DNA of 64,000 bases, taken from assembly GCF_004364555.1 (NCBI RefSeq), contig NZ_SOAM01000001.1, positions 1-64,000 of the forward strand, in the 5' to 3' direction. The position numbers and the translations under genes are program-made. This stretch comes from Amnibacterium kyonggiense. GTDB taxonomy: Bacteria > Actinomycetota > Actinomycetes > Actinomycetales > Microbacteriaceae. Positions 9,478 through 16,954 of the stretch are shown here, piece by piece (the stretch's first letter is position 1; every line of letters starts with the position of its first letter). The notes below the pieces were generated by a model that ran no database searches, was not told the DNA's origin, and worked only from the letters and a program-made list of their open reading frames with translations.

Positions 9478-9707
9478 CGCCCCGCCCCCGTGCCGGCGGA
9501 CGGACGGAGGCTCAGCGCGGCGACCGGGCACAGCGCGACCGCGTCGGCGGCGTCCACCTCGAGCTGCGGAGGGACCGGCAGGTCGGATCCGCTCGATCCG
9601 AGGATCGGGTAGCCCCACGGATCGCGGCTCAGGCCGGGGACCAGGTCGATGCAGGCGCCGCGTCCACGGCACCGCGTCCAGTCGATGTGCAGCGTCGTGG
9701 CGGTCAT
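9474..9707 (-). CDS. Ferredoxin, three-cysteine [3Fe-4S] type
   Basis: A 77-residue ferredoxin with C13 and C19 in TRCRGRGAC and C60 in VALCPVAAL. The fourth ligand of a [4Fe-4S] cluster is absent, so a [3Fe-4S] cluster is expected, as in P450-associated actinobacterial ferredoxins. It is translationally coupled by 4 bp at both ends, to the NuoF-like gene before it and the small membrane protein after it. It probably takes electrons from the NuoF-like protein. Confidence 0.9.
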   Translation of the reverse strand: MTATTLHIDWTRCRGRGACIDLVPGLSRDPWGYPILGSSGSDLPVPPQLEVDAADAVALCPVAALSLRPSAGTGAGR

Positions 9708-10891
9708 CGGTGCGCTCCGCAGTGGCCGGCCCGGTGGGCGCGGACCTCGTCGGCGAAGACGGTCAGGGCGCTCCGGATCAGCCGGGCGGTGCCGTCGGGG
9801 TGGTGGCAGGCGCCGCGGCCGTCGACGAGCCGGAGCGTGCGCTCGAGCTGCGCCACGAGCGACGGGTCACGATCGCCGTCCGCGATGCGGGCGAGCAGCT
9901 CCCCCGCCACGGGCAGGCCGTTGACGCAGGGGCCGCACTGTCCTGCGGTCTCGCCGGCCAGGTAGGTCGCGATCTCCGCGGAGGCCTGCAGGCCGCAGGT
10001 GCCGGGTCCGATCACGAGCAGGATCCCGGCGCCGACGGGGATGGCGCCCTCCGCCGCAGCGGCCGCGAGCGGCCGGTCGAGCGCCTCCGGCCCGACCCAC
10101 GCGCCGTGGTACCCGCCGACCAGCGCGCCCGAGATGCGACCCGGCTCGGCCGCGGCGAGCACGTCGCGCAGCGAGGCCCCGCTGGGCGCTTCGAGCACGC
10201 CCGGGTGCGCGACGTCCCCGGCGATCGTGAGCAGGCGGGTGCCCGGGTCCGCCGGGTGACCGACGGCGCGGAACGCGTCCGCTCCGGACCGGGCGATGAC
10301 CGCGATGTGCGCGAGCGTCTCGACGTTCTGCACGAGTGTCGGACGACGACGCAGCCCCCTGGTCGTGAGGCGGACGGGGTGATCGACCGGGACGGCGTCG
10401 CCGCCGGTGAGCAGGTGCACGACGGCCGAGGCCTCGCCGCCGACGAAGCGGTCCTGCGTCTCCGTCAGGACGATGTGCCGCGCGTCCCGCCGCTCCGCGA
10501 TCGCGTGCCGGAGCGCCGGCGCGCTGACGGGGCCGACGACGAGGTGCACCTGCTTCGCCTGGACCGCGGTCGCCGTCGCGAGGAGGCCGTCGAGGACGAG
10601 GTGCGGACGGGTCTCCAGCAGCAGGCGGTCCTTCGCGCTGAGGGGCTCACCCTCCGAGCCGTTGCCGATCACGACGCCGCCGGGCGACATGGAGGCGAGC
10701 TTGCGGCCGGCGGGGAACCCCGCGCCGCCGCGGCCGGTCAGCCCGCTCCGGACGACGTCCTCGATCAGCTGCGGGCGCGCGGGCAGCGGTCCGAAGGCGG
10801 CCAGGTGCTCCGTGTAGGAGGGACCGCCCGGGCCGAGCAGCCGGCGGCGCGGGAGCGTCTCGGGTCGAGGGGCGGGGTGGACGGTGGTCAT
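9704..10891 (-). CDS. NuoF-like NADH/FMN and Fe-S protein
   Basis: A 395-residue relative of the NADH-binding subunit of complex I. GLTGRGGAGFPAGRK (about 50-64) is the FMN/NADH glycine-rich loop, and GNGSEGEPLSAKDR (about 76-89) matches the NuoF motif NADEGEPGTFKDR. The Fe-S region reads ETAGQCGPCVNG with a later GACHHPDG, so the first cysteine of the classical SCGxCxPCR set is replaced by alanine and three cysteines remain. It is much shorter than complex I NuoF and lies outside any nuo cluster. It is coupled by ATGA overlaps to a haem membrane protein and a ferredoxin, pointing to a stand-alone NADH dehydrogenase module. Confidence 0.88.
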   Translation of the reverse strand: MTTVHPAPRPETLPRRRLLGPGGPSYTEHLAAFGPLPARPQLIEDVVRSGLTGRGGAGFPAGRKLASMSPGGVVIGNGSEGEPLSAKDRLLLETRPHLVLDGLLATATAVQAKQVHLVVGPVSAPALRHAIAERRDARHIVLTETQDRFVGGEASAVVHLLTGGDAVPVDHPVRLTTRGLRRRPTLVQNVETLAHIAVIARSGADAFRAVGHPADPGTRLLTIAGDVAHPGVLEAPSGASLRDVLAAAEPGRISGALVGGYHGAWVGPEALDRPLAAAAAEGAIPVGAGILLVIGPGTCGLQASAEIATYLAGETAGQCGPCVNGLPVAGELLARIADGDRDPSLVAQLERTLRLVDGRGACHHPDGTARLIRSALTVFADEVRAHRAGHCGAHR

Positions 10892-11445
10892 CGCACGGGC
10901 TCCGTTCTGCTGCGGCGGTACTCCACGAATCCGTCCGTCGTCCGCCAGACGGCGGCGGCACCGACCGCGAGGGCCGAGACGGCGGCGAGGACCAGGAAGG
11001 CGGAGCTGCGGCCGTCGCTCCCGGCGGTGATGCCGTGCAGGAGGGAGATCGGCCACAGCAGGTAGGTCGCCCAGTGGACGACGCGGAAGGCGCGCACCCC
11101 GATCCGGCGCCGGAGCAGGGCCGTGACGACGACCGCGACGAGGAGGTCGAGCGCCGCCGTGCCGAGCCCGACGGCCAGCGGATCCTTGGCGGCGGCGAAC
11201 GGGACGATCACGTCGACCAGCCGCAGCTGCGCGTACGGGTCCAGCAGCAGCGAGCCGATGTGGACGACGAGGAACACGACGGACAGCAGCGCGATGTTGC
11301 GATGCGCCAGCTGGACGCCGAACCGGGGAAGGCGCAGCAGCGGTCGGCCGGAGCGGGTCAGCAGCCCGAGCAGCATCGACAGCGTCATCAGCACGAGGAG
11401 CACGACGCCGCTCGCGCGGCCGAGTGCCCAGAACGCCTCGCTCAT
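10888..11445 (-). CDS. Ferric reductase-like transmembrane haem protein
   Basis: A 185-residue protein with five to six membrane helices, resembling the ferric reductase-like transmembrane domain. Histidines placed to ligate two haems lie in LAHRN and VVHIGS on one pair of helices and in VVHWATY and LLHGITAG on another. It lacks the FAD/NAD domains of full-length NOX/FRE proteins, so electrons must come from a separate dehydrogenase, plausibly the NuoF-like product encoded next. It overlaps both neighbours by 4 bp. Confidence 0.88.
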   Translation of the reverse strand: MSEAFWALGRASGVVLLVLMTLSMLLGLLTRSGRPLLRLPRFGVQLAHRNIALLSVVFLVVHIGSLLLDPYAQLRLVDVIVPFAAAKDPLAVGLGTAALDLLVAVVVTALLRRRIGVRAFRVVHWATYLLWPISLLHGITAGSDGRSSAFLVLAAVSALAVGAAAVWRTTDGFVEYRRSRTEPVR

Positions 11446-12362
11446 GGGGTCACCTCCAGGTCGTCGGTCGATTCGGCGGGCCAGCCGCCGAGCACGTGCA
11501 CGGCGCCGCGCGCATCGACGAGCCGCGCGGCCCGACCGGCGCCCGCGAGGTCCAGGAGAGCGTCCTCACCGGCCACGATCGCCGCGGTGCTGCGCGCGTT
11601 CGCCTCGAGCGCGGTCGGGGCGACGACGGAGACCGTGCGCCACACCGGCGCGGCGGCGTCGCCCGTCCGCGGGTCGACGATGTGCTGCACCTGCCGGTCG
11701 CCGCGCCGCCAGGAGCGGCGCTGGGTGCTGGAGGTCGCCAGCGCGAAGCCGGCGTGGAGCGCGATCCGCGCGGCGGGATCCCCGGGCACGTCCTGCACCC
11801 GCACCTGCCAGCCGTCGGCGGGGCCACGACCGGCCGTCGCGATGTCGCCGCCCAGGTTCACGAGCGCGGCCGTGCCGAGCACGACCGCGATCTCCTCCGC
11901 GATGAGGTCGGCGGCCGCCGCCTTCGCGGTCGCACCGAGGTCCAGCCGGATGCCGGCCGGGACGGTGAGCACGTCGCCGTCGAGCTCGATCGACCGCCAT
12001 CCGGCCCGGTGCCGGACGAGCACGCCGACCGGGCGGTCGTCGTCGAGGACGAGCCGGATGTCGCGGTCGTACCCGAGCGCGGCGACGTCCGACCCGACGG
12101 TCGGATCGCAGAGCCCCTCCGTGAGCGCCGCGCCGTCGAGCGCGCAGCGGACCAGCCACGCGAGCGTGCCGGAGATCTGCACCGGCGTCCCGGACGGCAG
12201 CCGACTCAGCTCGGAGTCGGCTCGGAAGCGGTCGCAGGCGTCGCCGATCTCGCGGAGCCGCTCCTCCGCGAGCGCGATCGCCTGCGGCAGCGCCCGCGGC
12301 TCGTCGACGAGCAGGTGCGCGTCGCAGCTCCAGACCGACCACCGGTGCTCCGCCGTCGTCAC
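11442..12362 (-). CDS. ApbE-family FAD:protein FMN transferase
   Basis: A 306-residue ApbE homologue. Family motifs: LCDPTVG, LDLGATAKA (usual LDLGGIAKG), NLGGDIATAG, HIVDPRTG and ANARSTAAIV (usual ADALSTA). The family transfers FMN from FAD to a Thr/Ser of partner proteins. No signal peptide or lipobox is visible, unlike most exported ApbE proteins, so it may act in the cytosol or from a membrane partner. The GTG start overlaps the upstream stop (GTGA). No recognised FMN-binding-domain protein is encoded nearby, so the acceptor may be one of the two tailed small proteins of the operon. Confidence 0.9.
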   Translation of the reverse strand: MTTAEHRWSVWSCDAHLLVDEPRALPQAIALAEERLREIGDACDRFRADSELSRLPSGTPVQISGTLAWLVRCALDGAALTEGLCDPTVGSDVAALGYDRDIRLVLDDDRPVGVLVRHRAGWRSIELDGDVLTVPAGIRLDLGATAKAAAADLIAEEIAVVLGTAALVNLGGDIATAGRGPADGWQVRVQDVPGDPAARIALHAGFALATSSTQRRSWRRGDRQVQHIVDPRTGDAAAPVWRTVSVVAPTALEANARSTAAIVAGEDALLDLAGAGRAARLVDARGAVHVLGGWPAESTDDLEVTP

Positions 12363-12622
12363 GAGCCGCTCGATCCGGTCTGCGAGGGCCCGGTTCCCGC
12401 CGCCACGCCGGAGGACGCGCTGCCGTCGTCACTGCCCGTCGTCGAGACCGAGTCGTCCCCGGAGGTGGTCGTCTGCGTCTGCTGCTGCGTCTGCGCCGTC
12501 TTCGCCGCGACGATGCCCGTGTACGCAGCCGCTCCGAGACCCCCGGCGCCGACCACACCGGCCAGCGCGAGCGCCGTGGTCAGCGTCCGCACCGTCCGTC
12601 GGCCCTGCTCCCGTGTCGTCAT
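12359..12622 (-). CDS. Small membrane-anchored protein with Ser/Thr/Gly tail, first gene of the operon
   Basis: An 87-residue protein: basic N-terminus, one membrane helix (about 13-36), then a disordered tail rich in T, S, G, D and Q that ends GTGPSQTGSSGS. The ATG is preceded by CAGGAGGT, the strongest ribosome binding site in this operon. The tail has serine/threonine-glycine stretches (DDGSASSG) loosely reminiscent of flavinylation sites but no exact D-x-x-S/T-G-A-T/S motif. The position directly before apbE makes it a candidate flavin acceptor; that is inference. Confidence 0.72.
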   Translation of the reverse strand: MTTREQGRRTVRTLTTALALAGVVGAGGLGAAAYTGIVAAKTAQTQQQTQTTTSGDDSVSTTGSDDGSASSGVAAGTGPSQTGSSGS

Positions 12623-12814
12623 CTCGACCTCCTGACGACCAGGCTGCGACCTCCACCGCCGCGACTCGCTGTGGCCCGGCGACGCGTCGCCTATGACCCG
12701 GCGGCACGGGATATGGGTGTTCACACGATCGATCGAGCGGACTCAGCCGGAGCGGCGGATTGGTGGAATCTTCGAGTCGGAGGCGGATGATCCGCCTCCG
12801 GGGAAGGAGCCGGC
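12623..12814. promoter_or_regulatory. Divergent control region with leader hairpin
   Basis: This 192-bp region separates the electron-transfer operon from the two-component genes. It holds short palindromes (GCGACGCGTCGC; CGATCGATCG) and, at 12779-12799, a perfect 10-bp-arm inverted repeat (GGAGGCGGAT and its complement, one-base centre). That repeat ends only 1-2 nt before the GGAAGGAG ribosome binding site of the response regulator. The last structure could act as an operator or as a translational hairpin. Confidence 0.6.
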
Positions 12815-13489
12815 GTGGCGCGAGTGCTCGTCATCGAGGACGATCCCGTCACTGCGCGCCTCGTCGAGGAGGGGCTTCGCGACGACGGGCACGAGGTGCA
12901 GGTCGCCGCCACCGGTTCCGCGGGGATCCTCGCCGCGACGCGCGACCGCTTCGACGTCATCGCGACCGACGTCATGCTGCCCGACGTCGACGGGTTCGAG
13001 ATCTGCCGCTTCCTCCGGGCGCAGGAGATCCAGACCCCGATCCTCGTCCTGACGGCCCGGGACGCGGTGGACGACCGGGTCCGCGGTCTCGACGCCGGCG
13101 CCGACGACTACTTGGTGAAGCCGTTCGCGTTCGCGGAGTTCGCGGCCAGGATCCGGGCGCTCGACCGGCGCCACGGCGCCCGCGCGGCGGACGAGCGCCG
13201 CCTCGGTCCGCTCCGCCTCGACACCGCGCGGGGGGAGTTCACCGTGGACGGCGCGCGGCTCCCGCTCAGCCCGCGCGAGACCGCCGTGCTCCGCGCCCTC
13301 CTCGAGCACCCCGGCGAACCCGTCGAGCGGGAGGCGCTGCTGCAGGACGTGTGGGGCACCCGGTTCATCGCCCACAACATCGTGGACCAGTACATCGGCT
13401 ACGTCCGCCGCAAGCTCGAGGCGGCGACGGACCGAGTGGTGGTGGAGAGCGTCCGCGGCGTCGGCTACCGGCTCGTCGAGCGGTCATGA
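12815..13489 (+). CDS. OmpR-family response regulator
   Basis: A 224-residue regulator. The receiver domain (1-115) has the acidic pair ED, phospho-acceptor D in ATDVMLPD, T in VLTARD and K in DDYLVKPF. A winged-helix DNA-binding domain (about 125-222) follows, ending EAATDRVVVESVRGVGYRLV. The GTG start has GGAAGGAG upstream. It overlaps the kinase gene by 4 bp, so the two form a unit. It is divergent from the ApbE/ferric-reductase/NuoF operon, the most likely target. Confidence 0.94.
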   Translation: MARVLVIEDDPVTARLVEEGLRDDGHEVQVAATGSAGILAATRDRFDVIATDVMLPDVDGFEICRFLRAQEIQTPILVLTARDAVDDRVRGLDAGADDYLVKPFAFAEFAARIRALDRRHGARAADERRLGPLRLDTARGEFTVDGARLPLSPRETAVLRALLEHPGEPVEREALLQDVWGTRFIAHNIVDQYIGYVRRKLEAATDRVVVESVRGVGYRLVERS

Positions 13490-14781
13490 GGCGCCTCGGG
13501 GTGCGTGCCCGGCTGGTCCTGCTCGCCGCGATCACCGCGGCGGTCATGCTCCTGATCGCCCTGGTCGTCGCCCGCGCGCAGATCGCGACCGCGCTCGCGG
13601 ACACGGATCGGCAGCTGGCCGTCGAGGACATCGCGCCCTACGTCGCCGATCTGCAGCGGAGCGGCCGGGAGCACCCGGACCCGCCGTCCTCCGGGGTGCT
13701 CATCGCGGTCCGCGCCCCGGACGGCTCCATCGTGACGGATTCGATGCCCGACGACGTCCGGGAGCGGCTCGGCAGCAGCCCGTTCGCGACCGTGCAGACC
13801 GAGTCCGCGGAGTTCGTGGTGGCACGGAGGACCGTGCGGACCGCAGCGGGCACGTGGACGATCTGGGCGGCGAGGGACACCACCGCGCACGCCGCGCAGC
13901 TCGCGGCCATCGACCTGACGCTCTGGCTCACCGGCGTCGCGCTCGTGCTGGCGTTCGTGGTGACCGCGGCGCTGTTCGTGCGCGCCGCCCTCCGGCCGGT
14001 CGACGAGCTGCGCGCGCGGGCCGCCGCCCTCGGACCGGACGAGCTCCTGCCCGACCCCGGCGGCGGCGACGAGCTCGCTCGCCTGGCCGGCACCCTCAAC
14101 GACCTGGTCACCCGCACGCGCGCGGCGACCGCGCACGAACGGCGGATGATCGCCGACGCCGCGCACGAGCTCCGCACCCCGGTCGCGAACCTCCGCGTCG
14201 CCGCGGAGCTCGCGCGGCGGGACCCCGCCCCGGAGCGCCTCGACGAGCTGGTGCTGCTCACCTCCCGCCTGGGCGACCTCGCGGGCAACCTGCTCGAGCT
14301 CGCCCGGCTGGACGACGGCGTGCGGCCGGAGCCGAGCGACGCCCGGACGCTCGAGGACGCCCTCCTCCTCGCCGTCGACTCCTGGCGCACCCGGCTGGCC
14401 GGGACGGACGTCGAGCTGGACCACGCCGTGACCGTCGACGATCCGTCGCGACGCATCGCCGTCGACGGCGTCTCCATCGGGCGGCTCGCGGACAACCTGA
14501 TCGCGAACGCCGTCAAGGCGGTCGGGTCGCGGGGGTCGGTCCGCGTGCTGCTCGAGGTGGGCGCGCACGGTCTGCTGCTGGCGGTCGAGGACGACGGCCC
14601 CGGGATGCCGCCGGCCCTGCTCGACACGGCGTTCGACCGCTTCGTCCGGGGTTCGGGGTCCGGCGGCGGCGGGCTCGGGCTGGCGCTGGTCCAGGGCATC
14701 GCGCAGGCCTGCGGCGGCTCGGCGCGGCTCGTCCCCCTGCCGTCGGGACTCCGCGCCGAGGTCCGCATCCCGGCGGTGTAG
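13486..14781 (+). CDS. Membrane sensor histidine kinase
   Basis: A 431-residue kinase with two membrane helices (about 10-30 and 143-167) flanking an extracytosolic sensor domain of about 110 residues, then HAMP (about 168-220), a phospho-acceptor helix DAAHELRTPVANLR, N box ADNLIANAVKA, DDGPGMP and a glycine-rich GGGGLGLALVQG. It is coupled to the response regulator by an ATGA overlap. The sensor domain has no cysteine or recognisable ligand fold, so the stimulus is unknown; neighbours suggest a redox or respiratory cue. Confidence 0.94.
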   Translation: MRRLGVRARLVLLAAITAAVMLLIALVVARAQIATALADTDRQLAVEDIAPYVADLQRSGREHPDPPSSGVLIAVRAPDGSIVTDSMPDDVRERLGSSPFATVQTESAEFVVARRTVRTAAGTWTIWAARDTTAHAAQLAAIDLTLWLTGVALVLAFVVTAALFVRAALRPVDELRARAAALGPDELLPDPGGGDELARLAGTLNDLVTRTRAATAHERRMIADAAHELRTPVANLRVAAELARRDPAPERLDELVLLTSRLGDLAGNLLELARLDDGVRPEPSDARTLEDALLLAVDSWRTRLAGTDVELDHAVTVDDPSRRIAVDGVSIGRLADNLIANAVKAVGSRGSVRVLLEVGAHGLLLAVEDDGPGMPPALLDTAFDRFVRGSGSGGGGLGLALVQGIAQACGGSARLVPLPSGLRAEVRIPAV

Positions 14782-14801
14782 CCGCGGTCGGAGGACCGCG
14801 G
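14782..14801. terminator. Short hairpin between convergent genes
   Basis: CCGCGGTC-GGAG-GACCGCGG forms a perfect 8-bp stem with a GGAG loop directly after the kinase stop and before the end of the convergent PAP2 gene. There is no U run. A bidirectional terminator is likely. Confidence 0.55.
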
Positions 14802-14818
14802 GACGGAGGCGCGTGCCG

Positions 14819-15529
14819 CTACGGGGCGACCGGCCGGGCGGGGGCCGGTGACGGGATCCGCTCGCGGAGCACCGCGGCCGCAGCGCGTCGGACGATCCCG
14901 AGGTCGGTGATCGCCCAGACGAGCAGCGCCGCGCTCGCGACGGTGAGCCAGCTGCCCAGCACGTCGGTCGGGTAGTGGTCGCCGAGGTACACGCGGCTCG
15001 CGCCGACGGCCGCGGCGTAGCCGAGCGCGGCCGTCAGGCCCGCGACGCGGAGGCGGCCCGTGCCCCGGAGCACGAGGAGCGCGACCAGGACGACCGCGCA
15101 GGCCGTCGTGTCGTGCCCGCTCGGGAAGCTCGCGGCCGAGTCGGGCGGGAGCAGCCACAGGGACGCCGGAGGCCGGGTCCGATCGATGAGCGCCTTCACG
15201 GCGATGCCCAGGGTCCAGGAGCCGCCGACCGCGGCGGCGAGTCGAACCGCGTCCCAGCGACGACGGCGGACGACCAGGACGAGGAGCCCCACCGCCAGGA
15301 TCGCGAGCCCGACGGCTTCGGACGCCGCGGCGGTGAGGCCGAGGGCGACCTCCGTCCCGGCGGGGAACCGGAGCTCCGAGAGCCGACAGTCGACATGGAG
15401 GTCGTGCCGCGTGATCATCGCGGACCGCGCGACGATCCCGAGCGCGAGCAGACCCAGCAGGCCGATCACGCCGAGCAGCACCTTCACCCGCGCCGTCATG
15501 GCCTCCGACACCCGCTCCGCAGCAGTCAC
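14819..15529 (-). CDS. PAP2-family membrane phosphatase
   Basis: A 236-residue membrane protein with the motifs KALIDRTRPP, PSGHDTT and SRVYLGDHYPTDVLGSW, the complete PAP2 catalytic triad of segments. About six membrane helices are visible. The GTG at 15529 was chosen because AAGGTG lies 6 nt upstream; an ATG 30 nt downstream has a purine run too close to it. The likely role is dephosphorylation of a lipid phosphate outside the membrane. It is a paralogue of the 8.4-9.0 kb gene only at motif level. Confidence 0.87.
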   Translation of the reverse strand: MTAAERVSEAMTARVKVLLGVIGLLGLLALGIVARSAMITRHDLHVDCRLSELRFPAGTEVALGLTAAASEAVGLAILAVGLLVLVVRRRRWDAVRLAAAVGGSWTLGIAVKALIDRTRPPASLWLLPPDSAASFPSGHDTTACAVVLVALLVLRGTGRLRVAGLTAALGYAAAVGASRVYLGDHYPTDVLGSWLTVASAALLVWAITDLGIVRRAAAAVLRERIPSPAPARPVAP

Positions 15530-15733
15530 CGGATCACCTTGCGGAGGCCGGACCAAGACCGCTCCAAGAAACGCTCGCCCCGCGGCAGCGCCGCCGGGCC
15601 GCAGCATCCGCGAATCGCGACGCGCCTCCGACGTGCGCCGTCCGGGAATTCATCTAGCACTCGTTACAGTCAGCGCGAGCGCCGACGCGTGTCGCCGCTC
15701 CGGGCGACGCGCCGCTGACCAGGAGGGGCCGCG

Positions 15734-16198
15734 ATGGACTGGCAGTTCGACGGGGTGCCGCTGCACCCCCTCTTCGTCCACCTGACCTCGGTGGCGGTCC
15801 CCGTCGCGGCGCTGACCGCGGTCGTCGTCGCCGTGTGGCCGCGCGCACGACGCTGGCTCGCCGTCGGCGCCCCGATCATCGGCCTGGTCGCACTGGTGTC
15901 GGTGCCGCTGGCGACGTCGTCCGGCGAGTGGCTGGAGCACCGGGAGAAGGAGACCGCCCTGCTCCGGCGGCACACCGAGCTCGCCGACGGGCTGCTGCCG
16001 TGGTCCATCGCCGTCTTCGCGCTGCTGCTCCTCTGGTGGGCCTGGCACCGCTGGGGCGTCGATCGCGTGAGCAGCGGCGGCGCCGCCCGAGCGGTCGGCG
16101 TGATCGGTGCGATCCTCCTGATCGCCGTCGCGATCGGGTCGCTCGTCGAGGTCGTCGTCATCGGTCACGCCGGCGCCGTGTCCGTCTGGAAGCGCTGA
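15734..16198 (+). CDS. DUF2231-type membrane protein
   Basis: A 154-residue protein with four membrane helices. It opens with DGVPLHPLFVHLTSVAVP, the hallmark (PLHP..VH) of DUF2231 proteins, which are thought to be haem- or redox-related membrane proteins. Further histidines lie in HREKE, RRHTELAD and WHRWG. The ATG has AGGAGGGG upstream. The function is not established. Confidence 0.82.
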   Translation: MDWQFDGVPLHPLFVHLTSVAVPVAALTAVVVAVWPRARRWLAVGAPIIGLVALVSVPLATSSGEWLEHREKETALLRRHTELADGLLPWSIAVFALLLLWWAWHRWGVDRVSSGGAARAVGVIGAILLIAVAIGSLVEVVVIGHAGAVSVWKR

Positions 16199-16251
16199 CC
16201 GCTCGCCCCGCCGGGGATGCGACGATCTCTCGAACGAGAAGAGGAACCACG

Positions 16252-16656
16252 ATGACCGACGCCCGTCCCTCGATCCTGTTCGTCTGCGTGCACAACGCCG
16301 GCCGCTCCCAGATGGCGGCGGGCTTCGCCCGGGCGCTGGGCGGCGACCGGGTCCAGGTGCTGTCGGCAGGGAGCGAGCCGGCGGACTCGATCAACCCCGT
16401 GGCGGTCGAGGCGATGGCCGAGGTCGGGATCGACATCACCGGCACGCGACCCCGAGTCCTCGCCGTCAATGACGTCCGCACCTCCGACGCAGTCGTCACC
16501 ATGGGCTGCGGCGACGCCTGCCCGGTGTTCCCCGGCAAGCGGTACGAGGACTGGGAGCTCACCGACCCCGCCGGCCTCCCCCTCGAGGCGGTCCGCCCCG
16601 TCCGCGACGAGATCCGCGCCCGAGTCGAGCACCTCCTGGCCGACCTCATCGGCTGA
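16252..16656 (+). CDS. Arsenate reductase, low-molecular-weight phosphatase type
   Basis: A 134-residue cytosolic protein. The P-loop CVHNAGRS (C12-R18) and two further cysteines in GCGDAC (C86, C90) match the thioredoxin-coupled ArsC family, in which three cysteines form a disulphide cascade while arsenate is reduced to arsenite. GAAGAGGA precedes the ATG. It is a single gene, with no arsR or efflux gene near, and is the last backbone gene before the integrated array. Confidence 0.86.
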   Translation: MTDARPSILFVCVHNAGRSQMAAGFARALGGDRVQVLSAGSEPADSINPVAVEAMAEVGIDITGTRPRVLAVNDVRTSDAVVTMGCGDACPVFPGKRYEDWELTDPAGLPLEAVRPVRDEIRARVEHLLADLIG

Positions 16657-16704
16657 CCCTGCTGCCGGCCTCGCCGTCGGGCTCCGCACGAGCGGGAGGA
16701 CGAG

Positions 16705-16745
16705 GAGGGCCCCCGATCCGCGTCAGTACGCGGACCGAGGCCCTC
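16705..16745. terminator. Long GC hairpin left of the first attachment core
   Basis: GGGCCCCCGATCCGCGT pairs with ACGCGGACCGAGGCCCTC (a few mismatches, loop CAGT). It lies 5 bp before the left attachment core and would have terminated the original tRNA-Ser transcript. A near copy lies just left of the middle core (35408-35446). Confidence 0.7.
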
Positions 16746-16750
16746 AGGTC

Positions 16751-16773
16751 TGCGGAGGATGGGGGATTCGAAC
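16751..16773. repeat. Attachment core copy 1 (outer left end of array)
   Basis: These 23 bp are identical to the 3' end of the tRNA-Ser(GGA) gene at 49412-49434 and contain GGATGGGGGATTCGAAC. The sequence to the right (CCGAAAATGG) no longer matches the tRNA, so this is a fragment left by integration. Confidence 0.9.
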
Positions 16774-16890
16774 CCGAAAATGGCGATCTTAAGAGCGCGC
16801 AGGAGATAGCAAAAGATCTGCCTGATCAGCTATTTTAGCCAACCAGGCGCTCACGGTCTTCTCATAGGATCGCGCTGGTTCTCGGACGCT

Positions 16891-16911
16891 TGTGGGGTTT
16901 TTGTGGGGGCT
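16891..16911. repeat. Arm-type repeat of element 1, left copy
   Basis: The 21-bp sequence around GTGGGGTTTTTGTGGGGGCT occurs here and, identically, at 35375-35395, in the same orientation and inside both ends of element 1. Such paired repeats near tyrosine-integrase cores are typical arm-binding sites. Confidence 0.65.
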
Positions 16912-16954
16912 CCTCGATGTCTCGCACCGAAGCCCTTCGACTCGTTTTTTCTAG

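Noticed and set aside
9474-10891. NuoF-like and ferredoxin genes considered as part of complex I
   Set aside because: No other nuo gene is present, the NuoF Fe-S motif lacks one cysteine, and the operon partners are ApbE and a ferric-reductase-like protein.
16774-16954. Possible integrase remnant beside the left core
   Set aside because: Only the 21-bp arm repeat matches the integrase 3' region; the rest has no similarity that I can see, so it is better explained as an arm site.
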